From Kriegella sp965368185 (GTDB lineage Bacteria; Bacteroidota; Bacteroidia; Flavobacteriales; Flavobacteriaceae), in NCBI GenBank assembly GCA_965368185.1, contig CBDULZ010000011.1:1-64000 (forward strand): 64,000 nucleotides of DNA. The letters run 5' to 3'. The notes under the pieces were generated by a model, which had not been told where the DNA came from, searched no databases, and saw only the letters and a list, made by a program, of their open reading frames with translations. Made by a program: the position numbers and the translations under genes. Positions 18,012-26,944 of the stretch are shown here, piece after piece. The stretch's first letter is position 1. Each line of letters starts with the position of its first letter.

Positions 18012-20237
18012 ATGAGAAAGATAAATCAGTACTGCATTTGGGTATTTTCATTGCTAGTTTTATCCTGTGGCAGTCCAAAAAAAGAAAAAGAGGTAGTTTC
18101 TTCAATGCCCGTCTATAAAGATGTGCCCTATATTCAAGACTATAGTATAAAGTATAATGCTCAAAATATGGAACTTTCCGAAGTCCATATGGATAGAAAT
18201 GGCGTTATTCAAGTTCTGTCATCCGAAGGTGTTCTACGCACCCATGACGGACAGTTTCTGTATCCTGGTATATTGATGAAGGATAAAACGTACCGCCCAC
18301 TTGCCAATAAAAACATAAGTGGTTTTACGTTGTACCAAAATCAATTTGTTTATTTAGACGACAAAGCAGTTTTAAGCAATGCATGGGCCGGTAGTCTCTA
18401 TCTCTCCCATAATCTTCCCAACGCTAAAATTTTGGCTGCAGGCGATGATTTCGATTTCTTGGTCAGTGATGGGAAGTCGCTACAATTCCTCTCAAAGGAT
18501 AAAGCCCCTTGGAAAGAAGAGATCGATGATAAAATATTGGAGATACGGTACAACTCCTCAAAAAAAACATTTTGGATTTTGGGAGAACAAAGCATTTCCA
18601 GCTTTGACGCCACTACCAACGCCTTAAAAACAACACAGCAAGAACAGAAATTGACCGCTTTCACCTTATTTGACGATAAATTGATTATAGGAACAGCTGA
18701 TGGTTATTTCGAGATAGATTCAAGGACTGGTAAGAAAATAGGGGAAATTCAAAACAAACTACCGGCGAATGAAATAACCTCGATTTCCACTATAAAAGGC
18801 CAACTTTGGTTCGGTTCTTCCGAGGGTGCCTTCAAATTGCGCGATGATGGAAAATTCGATTATTATTATGGAAGGCGTTGGTTACCGAGTAATGCTGTAA
18901 AACACATTTCCCAAGGTGCCGACGGCTCGGTTTTGATATTGACCGATGCCGGTCTAGGACAAATCGTATTTCAAGAAATGACCCTCCATACCAAGGCACA
19001 ATACTATGAAACCCAGGTTCGTAACCGACATATCCGTTTAGGGTTTAATGCGACTTTGACCGATTTGGACAATGGAAATATCGATTCGGGTCGCCTTTCA
19101 GATTCCGATAATGACGGTTTATGGACGACGATGTATCTTGCGGGTGAGGTCTTTCGTTATTCGGTTACCAATTCAGCGGATGCTCTTCAAAACTGTCGGG
19201 AAGCAATGGAAGCAATGGAGCGGCTTTTCAGTATCAATCCCGTACCCGGATTTCCCTCCCGTTCCTTTGAGCGCAGTGGTTATATTGACCAACTGCACGA
19301 TCCAGATAGGTGGCAGCATTCAAGCGATCCGGAGTGGGATTGGAAATCGACCACCAGCAGCGACGAGGCTATCGGCCATATTTTCGCTTATGGCGTGATG
19401 GCCGAATTGATGGATAATGATTTGAAAGGTCGTGCCATAACTTTAATAGACACCTTGATGAGCCATATTGTTCGCAATGACATGTATATGGTCGATTTTG
19501 ATGGAAAACCCACTACTTGGGGCAAATGGAACCCCGAATATGTGAATGCCCGACCCAAAATGGTGGGGGACCGCAAAATCAATTCTTCCAATATTATCGG
19601 AATGTTACAAACAGCCTATCATTTCACAAAAAAGGAAAAGTATAAAGAGAAAGCCTTCGATTTGATGGAGAACCACGGGTATCTTGAAAACCTCATGTGG
19701 CCTATGAAAGATGTAGCTCCGGCTCCTGACGATGCAGACGATTGGAGTAAGATGTTGTCAGAATCTTGGAACCATTCCGATGATGAAATGTATTTTGTGG
19801 GATATTGGGGATTGTATAAATATGCCTTTAACGACACTCTTAAAACGAAATTCAAAGCGTCCATTCTCGATCATTGGGAAGCTGAACGACCGGAGAAAGA
19901 AGGTGCTTGGAATATTATGACCGCACTGACCGGCACTTCAGAGTTTGATCTTGGCGAGGCCATATGGTACCTCAAAGAACATCCTATGGATATGGTTACT
20001 TGGGATATAAAAAACAGCCACAGAAAAGACCTCGAATTTATTGCGCCCAATTTCAGGGAGCAGACCACAAAAGAGGTACTACCTCCCGATGAAAGGCCTG
20101 TACAACGCCATAATGGCAATATGTTTCGGTTAGATAAAATAGGAAATGATGGCGGCCAAGAATATTCTGCCGGTGATATTTGGCTCCTCCCCTATTGGAT
20201 GGGCCGCTATTTGGGGGTAATCAGTGCGCCGCAATAA
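18012..20237 (+). CDS. Lipoprotein with Reg_prop-like propeller fused to (alpha/alpha) toroid domain
   Basis: A 741-residue lipoprotein (signal ending LLVLSCG, lipid Cys19). Residues about 40-320 form a beta-propeller with two-component-regulator-propeller style repeats such as LWFGSSEGAFKL and a later DGSVLILTDAGLG. The rest looks like an (alpha/alpha) toroid, with SDNDGLWTTMYLAGEVFRY, TTSSDEAIGH (Asp451, Glu452), DFDGKPTTWGKWNP and a terminal LLPYWMGRYLG. The next gene has the same architecture, and a 409-residue protein at 30022-31251 has the toroid part alone. No CAZy or Pfam family is recognised with confidence. The fold and context suggest a new hydrolase or lyase with a sugar-sensing or sugar-binding propeller. 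Confidence 0.7.
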   Translation: MRKINQYCIWVFSLLVLSCGSPKKEKEVVSSMPVYKDVPYIQDYSIKYNAQNMELSEVHMDRNGVIQVLSSEGVLRTHDGQFLYPGILMKDKTYRPLANKNISGFTLYQNQFVYLDDKAVLSNAWAGSLYLSHNLPNAKILAAGDDFDFLVSDGKSLQFLSKDKAPWKEEIDDKILEIRYNSSKKTFWILGEQSISSFDATTNALKTTQQEQKLTAFTLFDDKLIIGTADGYFEIDSRTGKKIGEIQNKLPANEITSISTIKGQLWFGSSEGAFKLRDDGKFDYYYGRRWLPSNAVKHISQGADGSVLILTDAGLGQIVFQEMTLHTKAQYYETQVRNRHIRLGFNATLTDLDNGNIDSGRLSDSDNDGLWTTMYLAGEVFRYSVTNSADALQNCREAMEAMERLFSINPVPGFPSRSFERSGYIDQLHDPDRWQHSSDPEWDWKSTTSSDEAIGHIFAYGVMAELMDNDLKGRAITLIDTLMSHIVRNDMYMVDFDGKPTTWGKWNPEYVNARPKMVGDRKINSSNIIGMLQTAYHFTKKEKYKEKAFDLMENHGYLENLMWPMKDVAPAPDDADDWSKMLSESWNHSDDEMYFVGYWGLYKYAFNDTLKTKFKASILDHWEAERPEKEGAWNIMTALTGTSEFDLGEAIWYLKEHPMDMVTWDIKNSHRKDLEFIAPNFREQTTKEVLPPDERPVQRHNGNMFRLDKIGNDGGQEYSAGDIWLLPYWMGRYLGVISAPQ

Positions 20238-20292
20238 ATCAAAAAACAGGCGGTAAACCCCCAAAACAGCAATCATTTCAATTCGACACCTT

Positions 20293-22422
20293 ATGCGAAC
20301 CATTTTACCGATTTTAATAGCAGCGCTACAACTCTCTTTCGTTTCATTTGGGGAGAAGGACAAATTTCGACAAGATGTAGCGGTCATGCACGGCAGTGAA
20401 AAGGGGTTGCCCTCTGGTGCGATTGATAAAATAATGATTTCTGAAAATGTTCCCTTCGCAATAGCTTCCGGAGAAACCTATAAATGGGACGGCAACCAAT
20501 GGGCAAAATCAATAACCTATTCAGGGCAACAATCACTATCCAAATTCAAAAACATGCCGGTGGGATCTGGCAAAATACTTTCCGAAGTAACCTATAAAGG
20601 AGATACCTATATTGGTTGTGAAAACGGCCTTTTCCTAAAAGCCGGAAAAAACAAGTGGAAGCAAGTATTACCCTTTGATCAAAATTATAGCTGGGCATTG
20701 AAAAAGGTGGCGGCCTTAGCAGTCGATTCAGATGGCAATCTATGGTTTGGATCAAAAGAAGGCATTGGAAAAAATACCAACGGAACATGGCAATTGTTTA
20801 CCGGTAAAGAAGGCGTGCCCTATACCAAGTTTACCTGTGCTGCTGCCGGCCCTAGCGGCGAGGTCTGGTTCGGAACGGAAAATGGGGCCATAAGGGCTGA
20901 GCACGACTATTTCTACTACCGATCCACCCGGCGTTGGCTGCCTGACAATCACGTAAACGATATTGGTGTGGACAAAGACGGTACCGCTTGGATAGCTACG
21001 GATAAAGGCATTGGTCTGATTATAGCCAAAGAAATGACCTATGAGGACAAAGCGGCATATTTTACACAACAAACAGAAGAACGACATAACCGTATGGGCT
21101 TTATTTGTCAGAATCAGCTCAGCGAACAATTTAACATAGATAGCTATGAACTTGCCATCTCGGATAACGATGGCCAATATACTTCCATGTATGGGGCGGC
21201 ACAAGCATTTCGATATGCATTAACTGGCGATAGGGAAGCTAAAAAAATAGCCGATAGAAGCTTTAAGGCCGTGAAATGGTTAGTGGATATCACCCCAGAA
21301 CCTGGTTTTCCCGCCCGCGTAATCATTCCCGTCGATTGGCATGAGCCTGTAAATGAACAGTACAGCAGGGAGTACAATAAAAGGCATCAGAAAAACGACC
21401 CGTTTTGGAAAGATATCTATCCGCGATTTCCATTAAGCGAAGATGGAAATTACCGATGGAAATGTGATACGAGCTCCGACGAATTGGCTGGGCATTACTT
21501 TTATTATGGGATCTATTATGACCTTGTCGCCGAAACCGAAGAAGAGAAAACGGCGGTTAAAGAAGTAGTAACCGATATTACCGACCATCTTATTCGTCAT
21601 AGTTTCAAATTGGTCGACTACGATGGAAAACCAACACGTTGGGGAAGTTTTGACCCCGATTATTTCAACTCAATTTGGGGTTGGGATCAACGCGGGCTAA
21701 ATTCTATGATGATGCTATCCTTTCTTAATGTAGCCAGTCATGTTACCGAAGATCCCAAATATGATGAGGTCGCCAAAATGCTACGCGATGAGGAAAATTA
21801 CCATATAAATGCCATGCATCCCAAAGAATTTTTTCCTCCTGAAAACGTAGTGCCTTGGGACAACAACCTTGGATTGATGAGCTTTTACGGTTTGATAAAT
21901 TATGAAAAAGACCCAGAGCTCCTCATGATGTACCGCCTTTCCTTAGAATATGCATGGTTGAATATCAGCAAACAAAAGAATGCTTTTTGGGATGCACTTT
22001 ACGGCGCATTGGCGAACGTTTTTACCAAAAAAGTAAACGAAGGTTATTTTAATACCGAAGAACTGTTCAAAGAGAATCCATTGTTTGCCCAATCGATCAT
22101 TGACCGTTATGGAAATAGTAGTCTTGACACCAAATACATCAAGGAAACCTTACAACGTATCCCCTTAGACCTTATAGGATACGAAATGGACAATACCCAT
22201 CGTCTTGATGTACTTTTCGACTCAACCCCGGCCCAAGAAGCCGATATGGGATGGCGTGTGGACACCTATGCACTTCCTATCGACGAACGTGGGCATGTAA
22301 GGTTAGATAGAGATGCTTTTGACCTACACGATTCAGAGGGAAATGGTTATTCGGAACACGAAGGCACTTTTTATCTTTTGCCCTATTATTTTGCGAAGTA
22401 TCATAAACTAATTCCTCAATAA
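20293..22422 (+). CDS. Exported propeller-(alpha/alpha) toroid protein, paralogue
   Basis: A 709-residue secreted protein (signal about residues 1-20) with the same plan as its upstream neighbour 55 bp away. The propeller covers about residues 25-240 and includes LWFGSKEGIGKNTNG, VWFGTENGAIRA and AWIATDKGIGLI. The toroid covers about 260-705, with SDNDGQYTSMYGAAQAFRY, DTSSDELAGHYF (Asp396, Glu397), DYDGKPTRWGSFDPDY and LLPYYFAKYH near the C terminus. A WGWDQRGLNSMM segment is Trp-rich and could line a sugar cleft. The tandem pair probably arose by duplication and has diverged strongly. A glycan-active role is inferred from GH92 linkage; no known enzyme family is claimed. Confidence 0.7.
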   Translation: MRTILPILIAALQLSFVSFGEKDKFRQDVAVMHGSEKGLPSGAIDKIMISENVPFAIASGETYKWDGNQWAKSITYSGQQSLSKFKNMPVGSGKILSEVTYKGDTYIGCENGLFLKAGKNKWKQVLPFDQNYSWALKKVAALAVDSDGNLWFGSKEGIGKNTNGTWQLFTGKEGVPYTKFTCAAAGPSGEVWFGTENGAIRAEHDYFYYRSTRRWLPDNHVNDIGVDKDGTAWIATDKGIGLIIAKEMTYEDKAAYFTQQTEERHNRMGFICQNQLSEQFNIDSYELAISDNDGQYTSMYGAAQAFRYALTGDREAKKIADRSFKAVKWLVDITPEPGFPARVIIPVDWHEPVNEQYSREYNKRHQKNDPFWKDIYPRFPLSEDGNYRWKCDTSSDELAGHYFYYGIYYDLVAETEEEKTAVKEVVTDITDHLIRHSFKLVDYDGKPTRWGSFDPDYFNSIWGWDQRGLNSMMMLSFLNVASHVTEDPKYDEVAKMLRDEENYHINAMHPKEFFPPENVVPWDNNLGLMSFYGLINYEKDPELLMMYRLSLEYAWLNISKQKNAFWDALYGALANVFTKKVNEGYFNTEELFKENPLFAQSIIDRYGNSSLDTKYIKETLQRIPLDLIGYEMDNTHRLDVLFDSTPAQEADMGWRVDTYALPIDERGHVRLDRDAFDLHDSEGNGYSEHEGTFYLLPYYFAKYHKLIPQ

Positions 22423-22446
22423 GCAATCAGGAAATATCAAAAAAAT

Positions 22447-22492
22447 GCATCCGTTTAAAATTTATCTCAAAGACAAAAATTTAAACGGATGC
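22447..22492 (-). terminator. Intrinsic terminator between convergent units
   Basis: A perfect 13-bp stem (22447-22459 with 22480-22492) with a 20-nt loop. On the minus strand it is followed by a run of seven T, so it should terminate the sugar-transporter operon. On the plus strand it may also stop the toroid operon, though the T-run there is poor. Confidence 0.8.
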
Positions 22493-22515
22493 TTCCTGTA
22501 TTCTGAACTCTAGGC

Positions 22516-23748
22516 TTAATTGTATGCTTCGACTTGGGCCAATTCATTGACTCCTGGTTTATACCCGTTTACCGCATAATAAATGATAAAGGCGTAGCAT
22601 AAAAGTGGTAAAATATAGGAAAGATGAAGCCCGATAGCTGGCATATCGGCTAAAACACCCTGTAACAGGGGTAATATAGCCCCTCCAACCGGTGCCATCA
22701 CCAATATACCCGAAGCTTTATTGGTATATTTTCCAAGACCGCTTACTGCCAAGGTAAATATATTGGACCACATTATCGAGTTAAACAGACCAACGGCCAA
22801 CATGGCCCACATGGCCACATAACCATTTGTGAGTATCGTTATGGCCAACAATACCACAGAAGCAAGTGCTGAAGTACACAATACTTTTTGGGCACTGGCT
22901 TTTTGCAAAATGGCTGACCCCAGAAAACGCCCTATCATCAACCCGGCCCAGTATATTGGAATATACGTTGCGGCCTTTTTCTCGGCAAAACCAGCAATAT
23001 TGGCCTCTCCTAAAAAGTTCACTATAAAACTACCGATGGCCACTTCGGCACCAACATAAAGCATTAAAGCAATGGCTCCCAATCGCAATTGTCGAAATTT
23101 CAAAACATTTCCCTTCACCTTTACCCCATCGGTCTCCAACACCTTCGGTAGTTTCAGGAAAAAGAAAATCGTAGCAATCAAAAAGGCGAAAATAGCCAAA
23201 CCTACATAGGGACCTTCCACAGCGGCCGCAGCTTCTTTCGGAGAATTGTAGTGACCCAATATCAAAAAGCCGCCTGCCAAAGGGGCAAGTGTTGTTGCCA
23301 AAGAATTGATGCCCTGTGCCAAGTTCAAACGACTCGATGCGGTTTCGGGTTTCCCTAATATTATTACATAGGGGTTCGCCACTACCTGCAGAATTACACT
23401 GCCCGTTGCCATGGTGAACAATCCGAATAAAAACAGTGGATACGAAACGGCCCAAGAAGCGGGCAGAAACAATAATGCTCCCAAACCAATAGTAATCAAT
23501 CCGGCGGAAATGCCCTTTTTATATCCGATATGCTCAATAAGTAAACTCGCCGGAACTGCCATTAGGAAATACGCCCCAAAAAAACAGAACTGAATCAACA
23601 TGGTCTCGGTGTAGTTCATGTCGAACAAACCCTTGAAGTGCGGAATCAAAATATCGTTCAGTGAGACGATGGCCCCCCAAATAAAAAATAGTGTAGTCAT
23701 CAGGGCAAAAGCTCCCCTAAAATTCTTGTTCTGTGTCGCGTTTTTCAA
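22516..23748 (-). CDS. Sugar MFS transporter, FucP/NagP-like
   Basis: A 410-residue inner-membrane transporter with about 12 hydrophobic segments. It begins FRGAFALMTTLFFIWGAI and carries the PHFKGLF loop and NPYVIILG (about residues 126-133) typical of the L-fucose:H+ symporter group. Bacteroidota members of this group import fucose, glucose, galactose, GlcNAc (NagP) or other sugars, and the specificity cannot be read here. It is the last gene of the long minus-strand set from 31.25 kb, directly after the kinase, isomerase and DUF3748 genes. It presumably brings in the monosaccharide that the ROK kinase phosphorylates. A terminator follows. Confidence 0.9.
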   Translation of the reverse strand: MKNATQNKNFRGAFALMTTLFFIWGAIVSLNDILIPHFKGLFDMNYTETMLIQFCFFGAYFLMAVPASLLIEHIGYKKGISAGLITIGLGALLFLPASWAVSYPLFLFGLFTMATGSVILQVVANPYVIILGKPETASSRLNLAQGINSLATTLAPLAGGFLILGHYNSPKEAAAAVEGPYVGLAIFAFLIATIFFFLKLPKVLETDGVKVKGNVLKFRQLRLGAIALMLYVGAEVAIGSFIVNFLGEANIAGFAEKKAATYIPIYWAGLMIGRFLGSAILQKASAQKVLCTSALASVVLLAITILTNGYVAMWAMLAVGLFNSIMWSNIFTLAVSGLGKYTNKASGILVMAPVGGAILPLLQGVLADMPAIGLHLSYILPLLCYAFIIYYAVNGYKPGVNELAQVEAYN

Positions 23749-23794
23749 TAGTGTAGAATTAAGTTGTTAGTATTCGAGATTGTGCTGATTTGTT

Positions 23795-25174
23795 TTATGG
23801 CACTAGGGCATCATGAAGCTCTAAAATAAATATCTGTTTATATACATTAAGCTGTTCACCGTCTATTATTCGGGAAGCGGTTGTGCTGGGTAGATCAACA
23901 TTATAAGCAAGTTTACTTCCATCGGGAGATACCACCAACGCTTCCCGGATCAAATCATCGGGAGTCAACAAAATCGACTTTCCAAAGTCGGTCGAGCCAC
24001 CAACATAACTGGCGTAAACTTTTCCTCCGCTAACAGAAAACAACCATTTATCGGAAGGGTGCCATCGAACATAAGCAGCATCGGAAGTATATTGGGTTAC
24101 TTGTACGGGCCTCTTTTCGGGATCATCCGCCAAATCTGAACCATCGGTTGGAATTACAAAAACTTGGAATATGCCCTTGTCATCTTTTGATAAATAGGCA
24201 ATTTGTTTGCCCGAATATGATCCCCGTACAATACCTTCATCGTCTATGCTATGGGTCAATCTTCTTATTTTGATGCCTTTTGGAGGTTCGGGATACGTAT
24301 TGGCATCACCGGAATAGGCAGAAGTTATGTCTACGGAACCAGATATTTCCGCAACAAAAAGGGAAGTTTCATAATCAACTCCGTTTTCGGCACGTACTTT
24401 TCCGATAAAGGCACGTTTTGAACCCAAAGAGTCGACCCAAGAATCACCGTAGGCCTTTTCAATTTCCCCTGGTTTTGATTCCCCTTTTTTGGTGGGTTTC
24501 AACAATACCGTAAAATAATGGCTGAAGCCTTCCGGAGCACTTTTATGGGCTTCCATATAACCAATAGTGCGATCGTAATCTTGTTGCAAATAGTCGTCAT
24601 AGGTAAAACCGATACGTTCCCCGTTTCTCGAATACTCATGACGGTGCGTACCACCGCGTTGTGCTCCAGGAGTCGTTGGCCTATCGGTGGCCACATCCCT
24701 TAAATCGGCAATTGAAAAATCTCCTTTTCCATCGGCGCTGACAATGGCACCATTACGGTTTCTTATATCATAATATCCCCTGTTATCAACTTCGTCCAAT
24801 TGTGGGCCGTGAATAAAAACCACTTTGTTTTCAGTCGGGTGGTACGAAACCGCGGCAACACCAGGTGCCGCATTTTCTCCTGAAACAGATTCCGGTTGCC
24901 ACAATACAGTTTCCTCTCCCGTTGCGATGGCTACTTTTTCAATAGACTTGCTATTGGCTAGATTGGTATTGAACACCATATATCTTGTATCGTAACACAG
25001 GAAGCGTCCGTCTGGGGAAAAATTATCATTGTTATCCAATGCGTGGGTCTTTGCGTTGAAAGTAAGCTGTTTCTCGGTCATTATGTGTTTTTTGGACGCT
25101 TCTTGTTCCTTACAACTTATTAGGAGAGAAAACACCACTATCAATAAGGAATTCGGAATTATTAAAGTGCGCAT
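23795..25174 (-). CDS. YidR-like DUF3748 lipoprotein (TolB-type propeller)
   Basis: A 459-residue lipoprotein (signal ending LLISC) with a beta-propeller of the DUF3748 family, whose Escherichia coli member is YidR. Recognisable features are KQLTFNAKTHALDNNDNFSP near the mature N terminus, the FIHGPQLDEV segment, RGGTHRHEYSRNGERIGFTY in the middle, and later TolB-like blades such as GSYSGKQIAYLSKD. YidR is uncharacterised but is typically found with sugar genes. Here it is between a SIS isomerase (26 bp upstream) and a sugar transporter. A periplasmic role in binding or hydrolysing the glycan is possible; the reaction is not known. Confidence 0.82.
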   Translation of the reverse strand: MRTLIIPNSLLIVVFSLLISCKEQEASKKHIMTEKQLTFNAKTHALDNNDNFSPDGRFLCYDTRYMVFNTNLANSKSIEKVAIATGEETVLWQPESVSGENAAPGVAAVSYHPTENKVVFIHGPQLDEVDNRGYYDIRNRNGAIVSADGKGDFSIADLRDVATDRPTTPGAQRGGTHRHEYSRNGERIGFTYDDYLQQDYDRTIGYMEAHKSAPEGFSHYFTVLLKPTKKGESKPGEIEKAYGDSWVDSLGSKRAFIGKVRAENGVDYETSLFVAEISGSVDITSAYSGDANTYPEPPKGIKIRRLTHSIDDEGIVRGSYSGKQIAYLSKDDKGIFQVFVIPTDGSDLADDPEKRPVQVTQYTSDAAYVRWHPSDKWLFSVSGGKVYASYVGGSTDFGKSILLTPDDLIREALVVSPDGSKLAYNVDLPSTTASRIIDGEQLNVYKQIFILELHDALVP

Positions 25175-25199
25175 TTGTAAATTCGTTTCTTTTTAGATA

Positions 25200-25835
25200 C
25201 TAGAAAAAAGTCTCTTCCACCATAATACAAAGAGCATGGTATACGGGCAAGTGGTATTCCTGTACCGTCGCCGTACTGGTCGCGGGGACGCAAACCGCCA
25301 CATCACACAAAGATTTGATCTTGCCTCCCGTTTCACCAAGCAAACCAACCACTTTCATACCCAAGGCCTTTGCAGTAATGCAGGCATCCAAAACATTGAC
25401 GGAATTCCCCGAAGTGCTAATAGCCAATAGTACGTCATTCTTTCGACCATAACCCAACACTTGTTGTGCAAAAATGAAATCACCTCCAATGTCATTTGAA
25501 ATTGCGGAAATCAAACCACCATGGGCATTCAATGAGATAGCCGGCAATCCTCTTTCTAATTTCGAAGCCAATAATGTTCCCCTCTCCCCAGAGCTTTCTC
25601 GAAGTTCTTTTTCAAATTCGGCGGTAACCGGACGTTTTTTGGAAAATCTTTTCATCAACTCCCCGACAATATGATCCGAGTCGGAAGCACTGCCCCCATT
25701 ACCACAGACCAATAACTTGCCATCATTTTGATAACATTCCACTAATACTTCACCCGCGTCTTTTACCGATTCTTCACAGGTATGAAGTGCTGGATAGCGT
25801 TGTATTAGATTTTCGACTATTGTTTCTAGGTTCAT
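25200..25835 (-). CDS. GmhA-type SIS-domain isomerase
   Basis: A 211-residue sugar-phosphate isomerase-like protein. The SIS phosphate-binding loop CGNGGSASDSDHI lies at residues 44-56 and the second loop LAISTSGNSVNV at about 137-148. Glu59 in VGELMKRF and the His in VQEYHLPVYH correspond to the catalytic Glu and His of sedoheptulose-7-phosphate isomerase GmhA. The family makes D-glycero-D-manno-heptose 7-phosphate, but no other heptose genes are present. In this operon, next to a ROK kinase and a transporter, a catabolic ketose/aldose phosphate isomerisation or amino-sugar phosphate role is equally possible. An insertion around residues 67-92 distinguishes it from short GmhA proteins. Confidence 0.8.
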   Translation of the reverse strand: MNLETIVENLIQRYPALHTCEESVKDAGEVLVECYQNDGKLLVCGNGGSASDSDHIVGELMKRFSKKRPVTAEFEKELRESSGERGTLLASKLERGLPAISLNAHGGLISAISNDIGGDFIFAQQVLGYGRKNDVLLAISTSGNSVNVLDACITAKALGMKVVGLLGETGGKIKSLCDVAVCVPATSTATVQEYHLPVYHALCIMVEETFF

Positions 25836-25893
25836 ATTTGGCTTCTTATATTTTACCCTGAGGGTGTATGTTAATTTCTATTTGTTCTTTTAT

Positions 25894-26877
25894 TTATTGC
25901 ATGGCCACACCTAGCGCCGCATAATCCCCAATTGTATCACCTAATTTGGCAGGTAAAATACGACATACTTCAAGCGCTTCAGGAATTGCTTCTTTTTCGA
26001 GCACTTCATAAACCAACGGTTTTAACAGTGCTTCATTTCTAGCATAAATACTACCAATGACAATACATTCAGGATTTAAAGTGTCAACAAGTATGGCCAA
26101 TGCCTTCCCGAGATACTCCGCAGAAATTTTTACAATTTCCAGTGCCACCTGATCGCCTTGTAGCGCCGCCATAAAAACCGATTTGGCTGTAATGGTATCG
26201 ATACCATCCGTTGATGGGCAAAATTCAACGGGATTATTGTTTTTTAGTTTATGAGCTACGGTACTTTTCGCCAAGCGCGCAATGCCACCACCACTGCAAA
26301 AACCTTCAAAAGACCCCGCTTTGCCAAAACCGACGGGTCCGTCATCTGCCAAACGAAGATGTCCCACTTCTCCCCCAAGGTCATTGGTGCCCGAATATAT
26401 TTTACCATTCAGTATAAGTCCGGCACCCATTCCTGTTCCGAAAGTTAAAAATATCATGTTCTCGGTTCCTACCCCTGCCCCCATCATCCATTCAGCTAGC
26501 GCACAGGCATTGGCATCGTTTTGTATGGCAACATCAATTCCGAATTCTTTCTCAAGAATGGCAACAATAGGAATATCGTCCCAGCCCGGTAAATTTGGCG
26601 GCGACTTTATCAATCCTTTTTTAGAATTAAGCGGGCCACCGCAACTTATTCCGATTTTTACCAGCTTTTTACGATCGTACTTTTTGAACAGCTGATGTAT
26701 ATGACGTTTAAATTCATTTATGATTACTGTAGGACCACGTGCCACTTTTGTGTCAAAAAACACTTTCTCATAAATATTGAAATCTTCGTCGCCCAATACT
26801 ACGGCGCATTTGGTGCCACCTATATCTAAGCCTATATAGAAAGCCAATGGTTCTTTGAATTGAGGTTGGTCCATCAT
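25894..26877 (-). CDS. ROK-family sugar kinase lacking the zinc motif
   Basis: A 327-residue cytoplasmic ROK protein. The phosphate-1 loop GLDIGGTK is at residues 16-23, the catalytic Asp lies in QNDANACALAEW (about 120-131), and FGTGMGAGLILNG forms the phosphate-2 loop. The usual CxCGxxGC zinc-binding motif after GGEVGHLRL is absent; the region reads FGKAGSFEGFCSGGG instead. There is no N-terminal helix-turn-helix, so it is a kinase rather than a repressor. Its neighbours are a SIS isomerase and a large glycosidase-like gene. It probably phosphorylates the hexose or hexosamine released by this set. Specificity unknown. Confidence 0.88.
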   Translation of the reverse strand: MMDQPQFKEPLAFYIGLDIGGTKCAVVLGDEDFNIYEKVFFDTKVARGPTVIINEFKRHIHQLFKKYDRKKLVKIGISCGGPLNSKKGLIKSPPNLPGWDDIPIVAILEKEFGIDVAIQNDANACALAEWMMGAGVGTENMIFLTFGTGMGAGLILNGKIYSGTNDLGGEVGHLRLADDGPVGFGKAGSFEGFCSGGGIARLAKSTVAHKLKNNNPVEFCPSTDGIDTITAKSVFMAALQGDQVALEIVKISAEYLGKALAILVDTLNPECIVIGSIYARNEALLKPLVYEVLEKEAIPEALEVCRILPAKLGDTIGDYAALGVAMQ

Positions 26878-26944
26878 TTATTTCGTATCGTTTCGCTTAA
26901 ATTACTAGAAACAGTATCCTAAAAAATTCTTCGAGATTACCGCT

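Noticed and set aside
25200..25835. Lipopolysaccharide heptose biosynthesis gene
   Set aside because: No hldE, gmhB or heptosyltransferase is nearby; the operon context is catabolic.
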